Of a stretch of 33,530 nucleotides of DNA, positions 16,090 to 24,489 are shown piece by piece. Source of the DNA: Actinomycetota bacterium (GTDB taxonomy: Bacteria > Actinomycetota > AC-67). Numbering within the stretch: position 1 is the stretch's first letter; each line of letters begins with the position of its first letter. The position numbers and the translations under genes were made by a program. The notes under the pieces are model-generated. The model saw only the letters and a program-made list of their open reading frames with translations. It did not search any database and was not told the DNA's origin. The DNA lies in the NCBI GenBank assembly GCA_041658565.1, contig JBAZZY010000029.1, forward strand, positions 1-33,530, given 5' to 3'.

Positions 16090-16332
16090 TTAGCCCTCGA
16101 CGACATCCCCGTCGATCGGGCTGATCTGAACGCCCAAAGCCTGCAAGTACTGAAGGCCGGCTTCGAGAGCATCATCGTCACCATCCATCTCGAGGATCAC
16201 CCAACCGAAGGTCTCCTCAACGTTAGCCCTGCGGATGTTGGTGACGATGTCGAACTTCTTGCCCAGCCCGAAAATGATCGGCTCCTGGACGAGATTCTCG
16301 GGGAACGTCAGGTGTACCCGGCTTTTTGCCAT
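16090..16332 (-). CDS. NIL domain protein
   Basis: An 80-residue protein consisting of a single NIL domain (ferredoxin-like fold), with RVHLTFPENLVQEPIIFGLGKKFD at the front and ANVEETFGWVILEMDGD in the middle, the core family pattern. NIL domains occur at the C-terminus of the methionine importer MetN, where they bind methionine, and as short stand-alone proteins in sulfur-related operons. Its ATG follows the larE stop after one base, so the two are probably translated together. A role in sensing or carrying a sulfur compound for LarE is an inference from this pairing. Confidence 0.82.
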   Translation of the reverse strand: MAKSRVHLTFPENLVQEPIIFGLGKKFDIVTNIRRANVEETFGWVILEMDGDDDALEAGLQYLQALGVQISPIDGDVVEG

Positions 16333-16333
16333 G

Positions 16334-17149
16334 TCAGCTCCTTATGCGACTCACGCTGAGCAGCGGAACGTTCATTGATCCGCTGCGGAATCCCTCCAGG
16401 TCCAGCGTCACGTAGTGAAAGCCCAGCTCCTTCAGATACGAAACCATACGGGCTGCGACCGCCGGATCGGCGAGGCGAGGCACCTCGGACGCCGGCACCT
16501 CGATACGAGCGAGGTTGTCCTGGTCCCGAACACGAACGTCGCGCGCGCCCAAAGCGCGCACGAACTCCTCTGCGCGCGCCACGCGCTCAAGTCGCTCCGC
16601 AGTGACCTCGACGCCGTAGGCAATGCGGCTGGCCAAGCACGCTGCGGCGGGCTTGTCCCACGCGCGCAACCCGCGGGCGCGCGCAGCCATGCGCACGTCG
16701 GCCTTTGTCATCCCCGCCTCGAGCAACGGCGCGCGCGCCCCACGCTCGGCGGCCGCTCGCATGCCCGGGCGGAAATCGTCGGCATCGTCGGCATTGGCCC
16801 CGATCAGCACGACGGCACCACGGGCGCGCGCCAGATCCTCCAAGCGATCCAGTAGTGCGTTCTTGCAGTGGTAGCAGCGGTCGGGACCATTCGCGCGGTA
16901 CTCGGCCGTCTCAAGCTCGTCGGTTCGAACCTCTCTGTGCGCCCAGCCGCGTTCGGCCGCGAGCGCTGCAGCTGTTTCGCGCTCGGAGGGATCCAGCGAT
17001 GCGCTTACAGCCGTGACTGCGAGCATCCTCTCCCCAAGGACTTCGTGGGCAACGTCGGCGAGCAGCGCAGAGTCGACGCCGCCGGAATAGGCGACGACCG
17101 CGCCCGACAACTCCGACAGGATTCCCTTCAGCGCGTCCACGACCTCCAC
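16334..17149 (-). CDS. larE: ATP-dependent sacrificial sulfur transferase LarE
   Basis: A 271-residue PP-loop enzyme, close to the 276 of Lactobacillus LarE. The pyrophosphatase motif is SGGVDS (22-27). RCYHCKNALL (91-100) is a family signature, and C171 in AAACLASR sits where L. plantarum LarE has its sacrificial Cys176. LarE adenylates a nicotinate-derived cofactor precursor and donates cysteine sulfur, making the nickel-pincer nucleotide of lactate racemase. No larA, larB or larC is in the window, so the partner genes are elsewhere or this LarE serves another thiolation. It lies 17 bases after the prenyl synthase gene and touches the NIL gene. Confidence 0.88.
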   Translation of the reverse strand: MEVVDALKGILSELSGAVVAYSGGVDSALLADVAHEVLGERMLAVTAVSASLDPSERETAAALAAERGWAHREVRTDELETAEYRANGPDRCYHCKNALLDRLEDLARARGAVVLIGANADDADDFRPGMRAAAERGARAPLLEAGMTKADVRMAARARGLRAWDKPAAACLASRIAYGVEVTAERLERVARAEEFVRALGARDVRVRDQDNLARIEVPASEVPRLADPAVAARMVSYLKELGFHYVTLDLEGFRSGSMNVPLLSVSRIRS

Positions 17150-17166
17150 CTTCAGCTCCCTCTACA

Positions 17167-18213
17167 TCAAACCGATCGCACGGAAACGTACTCGGCAAGG
17201 CCCGCAAGCGCAGCGGCAGCGACCGGCGGTATCGGCGCAGACTTGAGCGCCGCGCGCGCCGCGGCGGCTAGGTCCTCGATCGACGCGAGCACGTCTCGCA
17301 ACGCCCCGGTGTCGCGAAAGACCGTCCGGAGTTCCTCAGCGCCGGCGGAATCCAGATCGGCCGCTCCCAGGCGGGCGTCCAGAACCGCGCGCTGCGCCGG
17401 ATCGGCAACGCCCCGCGCCAAGGCGACCAACAGGGTCTGCTTGCCCTCACGCAGATCTCCGTCGGCGTCCTTGCCCGTCACGTTCGGATCACCGAACGCG
17501 CCGAGCACGTCATCGCGCAACTGAAACGCCTCCCCTAACGGCGCACCGAACGCCGCGAGCGCTTCCCGCACGTCCTCAGACGCCCCGGCAAACGTCGCCC
17601 CGATCAGCAAGGGACGCTCGACGGTGTAACGACCGGACTTCAGCACGCTGATTCGGCGCGTTTCTTCGAGCGTGGCGCGACCGCGCGCGGCCGCAAGCAG
17701 GTCCAGGTACTGACCACCGATCACCTCAGCACGCATCGCGTGATACAGCGTCGATGCGTCGTCGCACGCAGCTCCCTCGAACCCCGAAGACCCCCACAAC
17801 TCATCGGCGAACGCCATCGCAAGGTCGCCGACCAGAATCGCCGCGGATTCACCGAACCGATCGCGATCGCGACGAAGCAACGGCGTGCCGGACAGCCTCC
17901 GGTAGGTCGTCGGCTCGCCCCGTCGGAGCTGCGACTGGTCCATAACGTCGTCGTGCACGATTGCGAACGTGTGCAGCAACTCCAGCGCCGCAGCGACCCT
18001 GGTAATCGAAACGTCGTCCGTTCCGCCGGCTGCCCGGTACCCCCACACGCAGAACGCCGGGCGAAGACGCTTCCCCCCCGAGCCGGCCACCCGATTGATC
18101 TCGCCGATCAGGTCCGCTGCGTCGGGAAGGGCCTCGGCGCGCGCGTCGAGGAACTCGACCAGGACGCGCTCAACCTGCGCCGAGATGTCCTTCGAAGCCG
18201 TATGCGGAGTCAC
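17167..18213 (-). CDS. Polyprenyl diphosphate synthase (GGPP synthase-like)
   Basis: A 348-residue trans-isoprenyl diphosphate synthase. GGKRLRP (46-52), the first aspartate-rich motif LLHTFAIVHDDVMD (DD at 88-89) and the second FQLRDDVLGAFGD (about 231-243) are all present, so the enzyme should be active. It condenses isopentenyl diphosphate with an allylic diphosphate; length and the residues around the first motif suggest geranylgeranyl or similar chains, but product length cannot be fixed from sequence. The GTG at 18213 has TAGGCT 8 bases upstream and no ribosome site, and is the probable head of the operon ending in glnD. Confidence 0.88.
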   Translation of the reverse strand: MTPHTASKDISAQVERVLVEFLDARAEALPDAADLIGEINRVAGSGGKRLRPAFCVWGYRAAGGTDDVSITRVAAALELLHTFAIVHDDVMDQSQLRRGEPTTYRRLSGTPLLRRDRDRFGESAAILVGDLAMAFADELWGSSGFEGAACDDASTLYHAMRAEVIGGQYLDLLAAARGRATLEETRRISVLKSGRYTVERPLLIGATFAGASEDVREALAAFGAPLGEAFQLRDDVLGAFGDPNVTGKDADGDLREGKQTLLVALARGVADPAQRAVLDARLGAADLDSAGAEELRTVFRDTGALRDVLASIEDLAAAARAALKSAPIPPVAAAALAGLAEYVSVRSV

Positions 18214-18221
18214 GGACGAAG

Positions 18222-18227
18222 AGCCTA
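18222..18227 (-). promoter_or_regulatory. -10 box TAGGCT of the prenyl synthase-larE-glnD operon
   Basis: TAGGCT on the minus strand ends 8 bases before the GTG at 18213. No ribosome site lies between them, consistent with leaderless or nearly leaderless translation of the first gene of the operon. No clear -35. Confidence 0.5.
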
Positions 18228-18272
18228 CCGGCGCCCGGCTACAAAGGCACCAGGGAATCAGGCGCCGGAAGA

Positions 18273-19358
18273 CTAGGGCACGAGCAGCGTTCGGATCGCA
18301 GTCCCGGCTTCCATCGCCTCAAACGCTTCGTTGACGGACTCCAGCGGCATCCGATCGGTCACCAATCCCTCGAGGTCCAGACTCCCCGCACGCCACAGGT
18401 CGATGATCCGCGGGATATCGCGACGCGGATTGCACGAACCGTAGTAGCAGCCCAGGATCTTCTTCTCCATGAACAAGAACCCAAGCGACGGGAACGACGG
18501 TTCGTCGGCCAGCGGCGCCGCGCCGACCATCACCGCGCGTCCACCGGCGCGCACGAGGTCGAAGGCAGTCCGCTGCAAGGCCGCGCGCCCCACGACTTCG
18601 AACACCGCGTCGGGTCCGATGTTGTCGGTCAACCCCATGATCATCCCGGCGGCGTCATCCGGCGCGCACGTGTGAGTGGCGCCGAACTTCACTGCCGCAT
18701 CACGCTTGGACTCGACGGGATCGATCGCCAGGATCGTCGAGGCGCCGGCGATCCTGCACCCCTGGATCACGTTGAGCCCCACACCGCCGCACCCGATGAC
18801 GGCGACGCGCTCTCCAGGCACAATGCGCGCGGTGGTAATCGCCGCGAACACTCCGGTCAGCACCGCGCAACCGATCAACGCGGCGACGTCCAACGGAACG
18901 TCTTTGGGGATCTTCACAACGGCGGTCTCGCGAACGATAGCCTCTTCCGCAAACGTTGCCGAGTTCACCCCATGGCTGATCTCAACACCGTCTTTGCTGA
19001 TCCGGCTCGTTCCGTCATCCATCTTGCCGAGCAGATACCGGTACGTGATGCACAAGTGCGCCTGGTCGCGAGTGCAGAAGAAACACGTCCCGCACATCGG
19101 CACCCACGAGATCACGACGTGATCACCCACAGCGACGGATCGAACTCCGCTTCCAACTTCAACCACTTCACCGGCGGCTTCGTGCCCGAGCACAGCCGGA
19201 ACCGGCCAAGGAAGCAGGCCCTTCTGCACCGACAGGTCCGAATGACATACGCCGGTTGCCGCGATTTTGACGCGAACTTCGCCGAGCCCCGGCGATCCAA
19301 GTTCGACCTCGCCGACAACCAGAGGCTTTCCCCACTCTTCCAAGATGGCTGCACGCAT
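18273..19358 (-). CDS. Zinc-dependent alcohol dehydrogenase (NDMA/class III-like)
   Basis: A 361-residue medium-chain dehydrogenase. Catalytic zinc ligands lie in GVCHSD and GHEAAGEV plus a later Cys in LIGCAV. The structural zinc lobe CGTCFFCTRDQAHLC has four cysteines in the usual C-x2-C-x2-C-x7-C pattern. The cofactor motif is GCGGVGLNV, followed by an Asp (AIDPVESK) that favours NAD. It resembles the actinobacterial class III/NDMA-dependent group. It probably oxidises an alcohol to the aldehyde used by the dehydrogenase encoded just upstream. The ATG at 19358 comes two bases after that gene's TAA; an upstream in-frame TTG at 19376 is less likely. Confidence 0.88.
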   Translation of the reverse strand: MRAAILEEWGKPLVVGEVELGSPGLGEVRVKIAATGVCHSDLSVQKGLLPWPVPAVLGHEAAGEVVEVGSGVRSVAVGDHVVISWVPMCGTCFFCTRDQAHLCITYRYLLGKMDDGTSRISKDGVEISHGVNSATFAEEAIVRETAVVKIPKDVPLDVAALIGCAVLTGVFAAITTARIVPGERVAVIGCGGVGLNVIQGCRIAGASTILAIDPVESKRDAAVKFGATHTCAPDDAAGMIMGLTDNIGPDAVFEVVGRAALQRTAFDLVRAGGRAVMVGAAPLADEPSFPSLGFLFMEKKILGCYYGSCNPRRDIPRIIDLWRAGSLDLEGLVTDRMPLESVNEAFEAMEAGTAIRTLLVP

Positions 19359-19360
19359 AG

Positions 19361-20848
19361 TTACACCGTCACCCAAACGCTCTTGACCTGTGTGTACAGG
19401 TCGACCGAATGCTTACCAAGTTCGCGACCGAACCCCGACTGCTTGTAGCCGCCGAAGGAAACCGCCGCATCGACCACGCCGTAGCTGTTGACCCAGACCG
19501 TGCCGGCGCGCAGGCCGCGCGCCATTCGGTGAGCCGTCGACAGGTCCTTCGTCCAGACCGCGGCGGCAAGGCCGTACATCGAATCATTCGCGATTCGCAG
19601 CGCCTCGTCGGTGTCCTCGAAGGGAATAACCGAGAGCACCGGCCCGAATATCTCCTCTTGCGCGATCCGCATGTCGGGCTTCACTCCGGCGAAGATCGTC
19701 GGCTCAACGAAGTAACCGGAGCGACCCTGGACCTTTGATCCGCCACAGCGCACAGTCGCGCCCTCTTCGACGCCGATGTTCAGGTATCCGGTGACGCGAT
19801 CCAACTGTGCGGGCGAGATCAGCGGACCAACCATGGTGGTCGGGTCGAGTCCGTCACCGACCTTCCAGAACGCCGCTGCCGCAGTCAACTGCTCAACGAC
19901 CTCGTCGTGGACGTCCTTGTGCACCAGCAACCGGCTGGCCGCCGTGCACATCTGGCCGGAGTTGAAGAAGATCCCAAACGCAGCCTGCGGAACAGCCGCT
20001 GCGATGTCGGCGTCACCGAAGATGATGTTCGGGGACTTCCCGCCAAGCTCCAAGGACACCCGGGCGAGGTTCTGCGCTGCGGCCACCATGATCTTGCGAC
20101 CGACCTCCGTCGATCCGGTGAAGGCGATCTTGTCGATCCCCCTTGAGGCCACCAGCGAGGCTCCAGTTGTCTCTCCGTCGCCGGTGAGCACGTTAAGAAC
20201 ACCGTCGGGAACGCCGGCCTCTTGGCACAGTTTCGCAAGCCACAGCGTGCTGAGCGGCGTCTCCTCCGCAGGCTTGAGGACCGAGCAGTTGCCGAACGCG
20301 AGCGCAGGCGCAAGCTTCCACGCAGCCATTACGAGCGGGAAGTTCCACGGCACGATCTGCGCGCATACCCCGACCGGGTCCCGAAGCGAGTAGACGAACT
20401 GCTCCGGAGACGTCGCGTGGGTCTCGCCGTAGACCTTGTCGCACCAACCCGCGTAATAGCGGAAGACTTGGGCCGCGTGCATCATCTCGCCGAGCGCGAA
20501 TGCAACCGGCTTGCCTTGGTCGAGCACCTCGATCTGCGCGAAGGCCATCGCCTTGGCACTTAGTTCGTCGGCGATCTTGGACAGGACGGCGGCACGCTCG
20601 CGCGGGGCGCGCGCCGACCAGCGTCCGTCCTCGAACGCGTTTCTGGCCGCGGCGACCGCGCGGTCCACGTCGTCGGCGCCCGCCAGGGGCACCTGCGCGA
20701 TCTCTTCTTCGGTGGCCGGGTCGATGGTCGCGAACGTCCGTCCGGAGGCCGCATCCACCCACTTCCCGTCGATCAGCAACTGCTTCGGCTGGGCAAGGAA
20801 CTCCCGCGCCTCCGGCAGCAGCAGGCTCTCACGCTCTTCTGCAGCCAT
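19361..20848 (-). CDS. Aldehyde dehydrogenase (NAD(P)+)
   Basis: A 495-residue ALDH-superfamily enzyme of normal length. The catalytic Glu is in SLELGGKSP (about 265) and the nucleophilic Cys in NSGQMCTAAS (about 299). IVPWNFPLVMAAWK, FTGSTEVG and EEIFGPVLSV are the usual cofactor and structural motifs, and the C-terminus ends with the oligomerisation segment LYTQVKSVWV. It converts an aldehyde to the acid; the range cannot be narrowed beyond the betaine/general aldehyde group. The ATG at 20848 has GGGAGGA 3-4 bases upstream. It forms a two-gene operon with the alcohol dehydrogenase, a matched alcohol-to-acid pair. Confidence 0.9.
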   Translation of the reverse strand: MAAEERESLLLPEAREFLAQPKQLLIDGKWVDAASGRTFATIDPATEEEIAQVPLAGADDVDRAVAAARNAFEDGRWSARAPRERAAVLSKIADELSAKAMAFAQIEVLDQGKPVAFALGEMMHAAQVFRYYAGWCDKVYGETHATSPEQFVYSLRDPVGVCAQIVPWNFPLVMAAWKLAPALAFGNCSVLKPAEETPLSTLWLAKLCQEAGVPDGVLNVLTGDGETTGASLVASRGIDKIAFTGSTEVGRKIMVAAAQNLARVSLELGGKSPNIIFGDADIAAAVPQAAFGIFFNSGQMCTAASRLLVHKDVHDEVVEQLTAAAAFWKVGDGLDPTTMVGPLISPAQLDRVTGYLNIGVEEGATVRCGGSKVQGRSGYFVEPTIFAGVKPDMRIAQEEIFGPVLSVIPFEDTDEALRIANDSMYGLAAAVWTKDLSTAHRMARGLRAGTVWVNSYGVVDAAVSFGGYKQSGFGRELGKHSVDLYTQVKSVWVTV

Positions 20849-21055
20849 GCGTCCTCCCTCTTTGGGCGTGCAAGGTGTCTAAGGGTAGGGCGTGAGCCCG
20901 CAGGAAAGCCAAATCCGGCCCCCCGTGCGCACATCATGTCCGGCCGGGGTTGCGCCCAAGAGTGAGAATTCTCAGGGCACGATCGTCGGTTTCTGCTCGC
21001 TTTTCCCGAAAACCAGCGGGTTTTTGTCCTGCCCTCATGTTTGGATCTGTGCGCG
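20849..21055. other. Intergenic region between divergent ALDH and HNH genes
   Basis: About 200 bases without a gene. It holds the palindrome GAGAATTCTC near 20963 and a short CCCG...CGGG stem (21005-21020) directly followed by TTTTT (21021-21025), which looks like a small rho-independent terminator or attenuator on the plus strand ahead of the HNH gene. The stem is only 4 bp, so this is tentative. Confidence 0.35.
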
Positions 21056-22243
21056 ATGTGCGAACGAATCGAGGATGTGATCGGCGCCCTGCGCGCGGCC
21101 GTGTCGGCTCTGCGGCCCCGCGAGATGTCGGGCCTCGACGCCGAACGTGTGGTAGAGGTCTTCGCGGAAGGCGAGCGGCTGTGCCAGGCCGGGCGAACGC
21201 TCGCTTCCGAGCGCGTGCTCCGGACCGGAACGTGGCGCCGGCTCGGATACCGCACGCCCGCCACCTGGATGGCGTCACGCACTCAGACAACCCTGTCACA
21301 CGCAATCACCGCGGTGCAGACCGCCCACCGGTTGCACGAACTGCCCGCGACACGCGAAGCCTTCGCCACCGGGAAGCTATCCGAGTCTCAAACGGCCGAG
21401 ATCGCCGCGGCCGCCGAAGCAGACCCCGGCGCCGAAAGCGCCCTGCTGACCTTCGCCGCAAGCCAGACCGTCGCGGAACTGCGAGAGCAGTGCCGAGGAG
21501 TGCGCGCGGCCGCAGAATCCGACGAGAACGCCGCCGAGCGGATCCGCCGAGGACGTTTCTTGCGGCACTGGTCGGACCCCGACGGTGCGATACGTATGGA
21601 CGCGCGCCTGGCGCCCGACGACGGAGCCCAAGTCGTCGCCGTGATTCGCGCGCGCGCCGACCAACTTATGCGCGAAGCGCGTCGCTCGGGGCAGCGGGAG
21701 TCTGTCGACGCACATGCAGCCGACGCGCTCGTCGGCCTAGCGTGTGGAACGCCGGGACCGAAAGCGGTCGTTCACGTCCACGTGGATGCCGATGCGCTGG
21801 CGCGCGGACGAACCGACGCCGGCGAGACGTGCTCGATCCCCGGCGTCGGACCGATCCCCGTCGCGGCGGCGCGACGACTGGCGGCGGAAGGAGTCGTCAA
21901 GGCCCTGGCGACCGACGGCGCAGACGTACAGGCGGTTGCTCACTTCGGGCGGGGGATCCCGGCGCGCGTCCGCACCGCGCTGGAAGCCCGGGATCAAACT
22001 TGTGTCGTTCCCGGCTGCGACGTCCGCTCGGGGCTCGAAATCGACCACGTGATTCCGCTGGCGCGCGGCGGCCCCACGAGCCTCGACAACCTCGCGCGGC
22101 TGTGCCGCTACCACCACGCGCAGAAGACCCACCACGGCTGGAGGCTGGGCGGTCCGCCCGGAGCGCGCGCCTGGACCCATCCCGGCAGGGAGCGGCTCGA
22201 CGCTCGTCTGGCGCGCGAACCCAACCGTGAGCGCGCGCCCTGA
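21056..22243 (+). CDS. DUF222/13E12-type HNH endonuclease domain protein
   Basis: A 395-residue protein of the actinobacterial 13E12/DUF222 group: a long helical N-terminal part (VIGALRAAVSALRP, GRTLASERVLRTGTWRRLGY, LSESQTAEIAAAA) followed by a C-terminal HNH domain. That domain has CVVPGCD, the LEIDHVIPLARGG core, LDNLARLC and a final HH pair in YHHAQKTHHGW. All zinc and catalytic positions seem present. Such genes are numerous in actinobacterial genomes, sometimes as repeats; their role is unknown, with DNA cleavage likely. The start is uncertain: ATG at 21056, or TTG at 21041. Confidence 0.82.
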   Translation: MCERIEDVIGALRAAVSALRPREMSGLDAERVVEVFAEGERLCQAGRTLASERVLRTGTWRRLGYRTPATWMASRTQTTLSHAITAVQTAHRLHELPATREAFATGKLSESQTAEIAAAAEADPGAESALLTFAASQTVAELREQCRGVRAAAESDENAAERIRRGRFLRHWSDPDGAIRMDARLAPDDGAQVVAVIRARADQLMREARRSGQRESVDAHAADALVGLACGTPGPKAVVHVHVDADALARGRTDAGETCSIPGVGPIPVAAARRLAAEGVVKALATDGADVQAVAHFGRGIPARVRTALEARDQTCVVPGCDVRSGLEIDHVIPLARGGPTSLDNLARLCRYHHAQKTHHGWRLGGPPGARAWTHPGRERLDARLAREPNRERAP

Positions 22244-22255
22244 GACGACCCGACT

Positions 22256-22552
22256 CTAGACCGATCCCAAAATCTCTCCGTCGTTCCACTCAGGGTCGCC
22301 GTCGATCAGCTCACGGAAGCGCTGAAACCACTTGTCTTGCGCGGGACTCGCCGCGTTCGCAAGGTATGTCTCCTTGTCTTGAAACACCGCGGTCATGATC
22401 ATCTCGTCCGGGTCCTTATCCAGCCGGTAGACATACCCAGCCATCGCCCCGCGAACCAGGGGCTTGAAATCCCGATCCCACTCATCCATGAGCGCGGCCA
22501 GGTCTCCTGCGCGCCCCGGCTTCGCGTGAAAACGCGCGACGGTTCCGTACAT
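22256..22552 (-). CDS. Small ABM-like (dimeric alpha/beta barrel) protein
   Basis: A 98-residue protein with the pattern of the antibiotic biosynthesis monooxygenase/EthD-like barrel: a first strand MYGTVARFHAKPGR, a helix with LAALMDEWDRDF, then GYVYRLDKDPDEMIMTAVF and DKETYLANAASPAQDKWFQ. Members range from haem-degrading or quinol monooxygenases to proteins of unknown role; no substrate can be assigned. The ATG at 22552 has GGGAGGGA 6 bases upstream, so the in-frame extension to 22588 is not used. It converges on the HNH gene with 12 bases between them. Confidence 0.7.
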   Translation of the reverse strand: MYGTVARFHAKPGRAGDLAALMDEWDRDFKPLVRGAMAGYVYRLDKDPDEMIMTAVFQDKETYLANAASPAQDKWFQRFRELIDGDPEWNDGEILGSV

Positions 22553-22696
22553 CTGAATCCCTCCCCTCGGAGTAGCGACAGGAGTCAATCCTACTCGCTG
22601 GGTCGGATTCCCCGGAATGGCTCAACCCGCCTAAACGCACGACAGCGTTCCTGCCCAATTCGACGTCTGCTTCCCACCGCCACGGCCTTCGCACAG

Positions 22697-22722
22697 AAAG
22701 GGCGGCCATCCGGCCGCCCTTT
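22697..22722 (-). terminator. Rho-independent terminator of groEL
   Basis: AAAGGGCGGCC and GGCCGCCCTTT form a perfect 11-bp stem with a 4-base loop, 22 bases after the groEL stop codon. The arm ends in TTTCTGTG on the minus strand. The A and T ends of the stem would also let it act on the other strand. Confidence 0.8.
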
Positions 22723-22744
22723 CCTGAAATCCCGTCCGAGTTTC

Positions 22745-24373
22745 TTAGAACTCGTCGTGACCCATGCCGCCGCCACCGGGCATCGCCGGCGGGTTCTTCT
22801 CGGGCTTCTCCGCGACGAGGACCTCCGTCGTGAGGAACAGGGCTGCGATCGACGCTGCGTTCTGCAGAGCCGAGCGCGTCACCTTCGCCGGGTCGACGAC
22901 ACCGACCTTCATCAGGTCAACGTACTCGCCGGTGTCGGCGTTGAGGCCCCAGCCCGCGTCCAGCGCGCGAACCTTCTCAACCACAACGCCACCCTCGAGG
23001 CCGGCGTTGATTGCGATCTGCTTGACGGGCTCCTCGAGCGAACGCCGGACGATGTTCGCCCCAACGCGCTCGTCGCCGTCGAGCTTCAGCTTGTCGAGCT
23101 TGGCTTGTGCCTGCAGCAGCGTCACGCCACCGCCGGCAACGATGCCTTCCTCGACCGCTGCCTTGGTCGCCGACACGGCGTCCTCGATGCGGTGCTTCTT
23201 CTCCTTCAGCTCGACCTCGGTGGCCGCGCCGACCTTGATCACCGCGACGCCGCCCGACAACTTCGCGAGGCGCTCCTGGAGCTTCTCACGGTCGTAGTCG
23301 GAGTCGGTCTTCTCGATCTCGGCCTTGATCTGGTTGATGCGGCCCTTGATCTGCTCCGCGTCACCGCTGCCCTCGACAAGCGTGGTCTCGTCCTTGGTGA
23401 CGACCATCTTGCGCGCGCGGCCCAGCATGTCGAGCGTCGTGTTGTCGAGCTTGAGGCCGACCTCTTCGGAGATGACCTGGCCACCGGTCAGGATCGCGAT
23501 GTCCTGGAGCATGGCCTTACGACGGTCGCCGAAACCGGGAGCCTTGACGGCCACGGACTTAAACGTGCCGCGAATCTTGTTCACGACCAGGGTCGCGAGG
23601 GCCTCGCCCTCGACGTCCTCGGCGATGATGACGACCGGCTTGCCGGACTGCATGACCTTCTCGAGCACCGGCACGAGGTCCTTGACGGCCGAGATCTTCG
23701 AGTTGGCAATGAGGATGTAGGGGTCCTCGAGAACCGCTTCCATCCGCTCGGGGTCGGTGACGAAGTACGGCGAGATGTAGCCCTTGTCGAAGCGCATGCC
23801 CTCGACGAGTTCGAGTTCGAGACCGAAGGTCTGCGACTCCTCGACCGTGATGACGCCGTCCTTGCCGACCTTGTCCATCGACTCGGCAATCATCGCGCCG
23901 ATCTCGGGGTCGTTGTTGGCGGAGATCGCAGCGACGTGCGCGATCTCGTCCTTGTCCTCGACTTCCTTCGACGCGGCCTTGATGGCTTCGACGACGACGT
24001 CGACGGCCTTCTCGATCCCGCGCTTGACGCCCATCGGGTTGGCACCGGCGGCCACGTTGCGAAGACCTTCCTTCACCATCGCCTGCGCGAGCAGGGTCGC
24101 CGTGGTCGTACCGTCGCCTGCGACGTCGTTGGTCTTCTTTGCGACTTCCTTGACGAGTTCCGCACCGATCTTCTCGGCCGGGTCCTCGAGTTCGATCTCC
24201 TTGGCGATCGAAACGCCGTCGTTGGTGATCGTGGGGGCGCCCCACTTCTTCTCGATCACAACGTTGCGGCCCTTCGGGCCAAGCGTGACCTTCACCGCAT
24301 CGGCCAGCTGGTTCATGCCGGACTCGAGCTTGCGGCGAGCCTCCTCACCAAACATGATGAGCTTTGCAGCCAT
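22745..24373 (-). CDS. groL: Chaperonin GroEL (Hsp60)
   Basis: A 542-residue chaperonin, full length. ATP-site segments include GPKGRNVVIEKKWG and AGDGTTTATLLAQAM, and VAAISANND and the C-terminal EEGIVAGGGVTLL are standard. The tail ends in PGGGGMGHDEF, a short Gly/Met-rich end rather than a His-rich one. GroEL assembles into a double ring and folds proteins with GroES, which is not encoded in this window; actinobacteria often carry a lone second groEL. The ATG at 24373 has AGGAGGG 6 bases upstream; the longer in-frame extension to 24469 covers the leader. CIRCE and a promoter lie upstream, a terminator downstream. Confidence 0.95.
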   Translation of the reverse strand: MAAKLIMFGEEARRKLESGMNQLADAVKVTLGPKGRNVVIEKKWGAPTITNDGVSIAKEIELEDPAEKIGAELVKEVAKKTNDVAGDGTTTATLLAQAMVKEGLRNVAAGANPMGVKRGIEKAVDVVVEAIKAASKEVEDKDEIAHVAAISANNDPEIGAMIAESMDKVGKDGVITVEESQTFGLELELVEGMRFDKGYISPYFVTDPERMEAVLEDPYILIANSKISAVKDLVPVLEKVMQSGKPVVIIAEDVEGEALATLVVNKIRGTFKSVAVKAPGFGDRRKAMLQDIAILTGGQVISEEVGLKLDNTTLDMLGRARKMVVTKDETTLVEGSGDAEQIKGRINQIKAEIEKTDSDYDREKLQERLAKLSGGVAVIKVGAATEVELKEKKHRIEDAVSATKAAVEEGIVAGGGVTLLQAQAKLDKLKLDGDERVGANIVRRSLEEPVKQIAINAGLEGGVVVEKVRALDAGWGLNADTGEYVDLMKVGVVDPAKVTRSALQNAASIAALFLTTEVLVAEKPEKNPPAMPGGGGMGHDEF

Positions 24374-24438
24374 CAGCACCCTCCTGTCGTCGATAACGCC
24401 GGGGCATTCACCCCGTTCTCCCTGGTCAAAAGCCTCGT

Positions 24439-24453
24439 CCGGGCGAAGCCCGG
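24439..24453 (-). other. Stem-loop in groEL leader
   Basis: CCGGGC and GCCCGG form a 6-bp stem with a 3-base loop in the untranslated leader, between CIRCE and the ribosome site. It might stabilise the mRNA or modulate translation; nothing further is seen. Confidence 0.4.
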
Positions 24454-24456
24454 TCT

Positions 24457-24483
24457 CTAGCACTCTCAAGGCCCGAGTGCTAA
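24457..24483 (-). promoter_or_regulatory. CIRCE element (HrcA operator)
   Basis: The arms CTAGCACTC and GAGTGCTAA flank a 9-base spacer, matching the CIRCE consensus (TTAGCACTC-N9-GAGTGCTAA) at all but one base. It sits just downstream of the predicted groEL promoter, where HrcA binding blocks transcription until heat shock. hrcA is not in the window. Confidence 0.95.
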
Positions 24484-24489
24484 CGCCTA

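Noticed and set aside
16905..16945. tRNA T-arm-like GGTTCGAACC
   Set aside because: It lies inside the larE coding sequence, and no acceptor or anticodon arms can be drawn around it.
21056..22243. Mobile element based on the HNH gene
   Set aside because: No inverted repeats, integrase, reverse transcriptase or target duplication is visible; DUF222/13E12 HNH genes are ordinary chromosomal genes in actinobacteria.
22337..24460. A 707-codon plus-strand open frame opposite groEL
   Set aside because: It is the antisense of groEL, whose conserved sequence, CIRCE and terminator are certain; the translated product has no known motifs and odd Leu/Asp/His repeats derived from the groEL codons.
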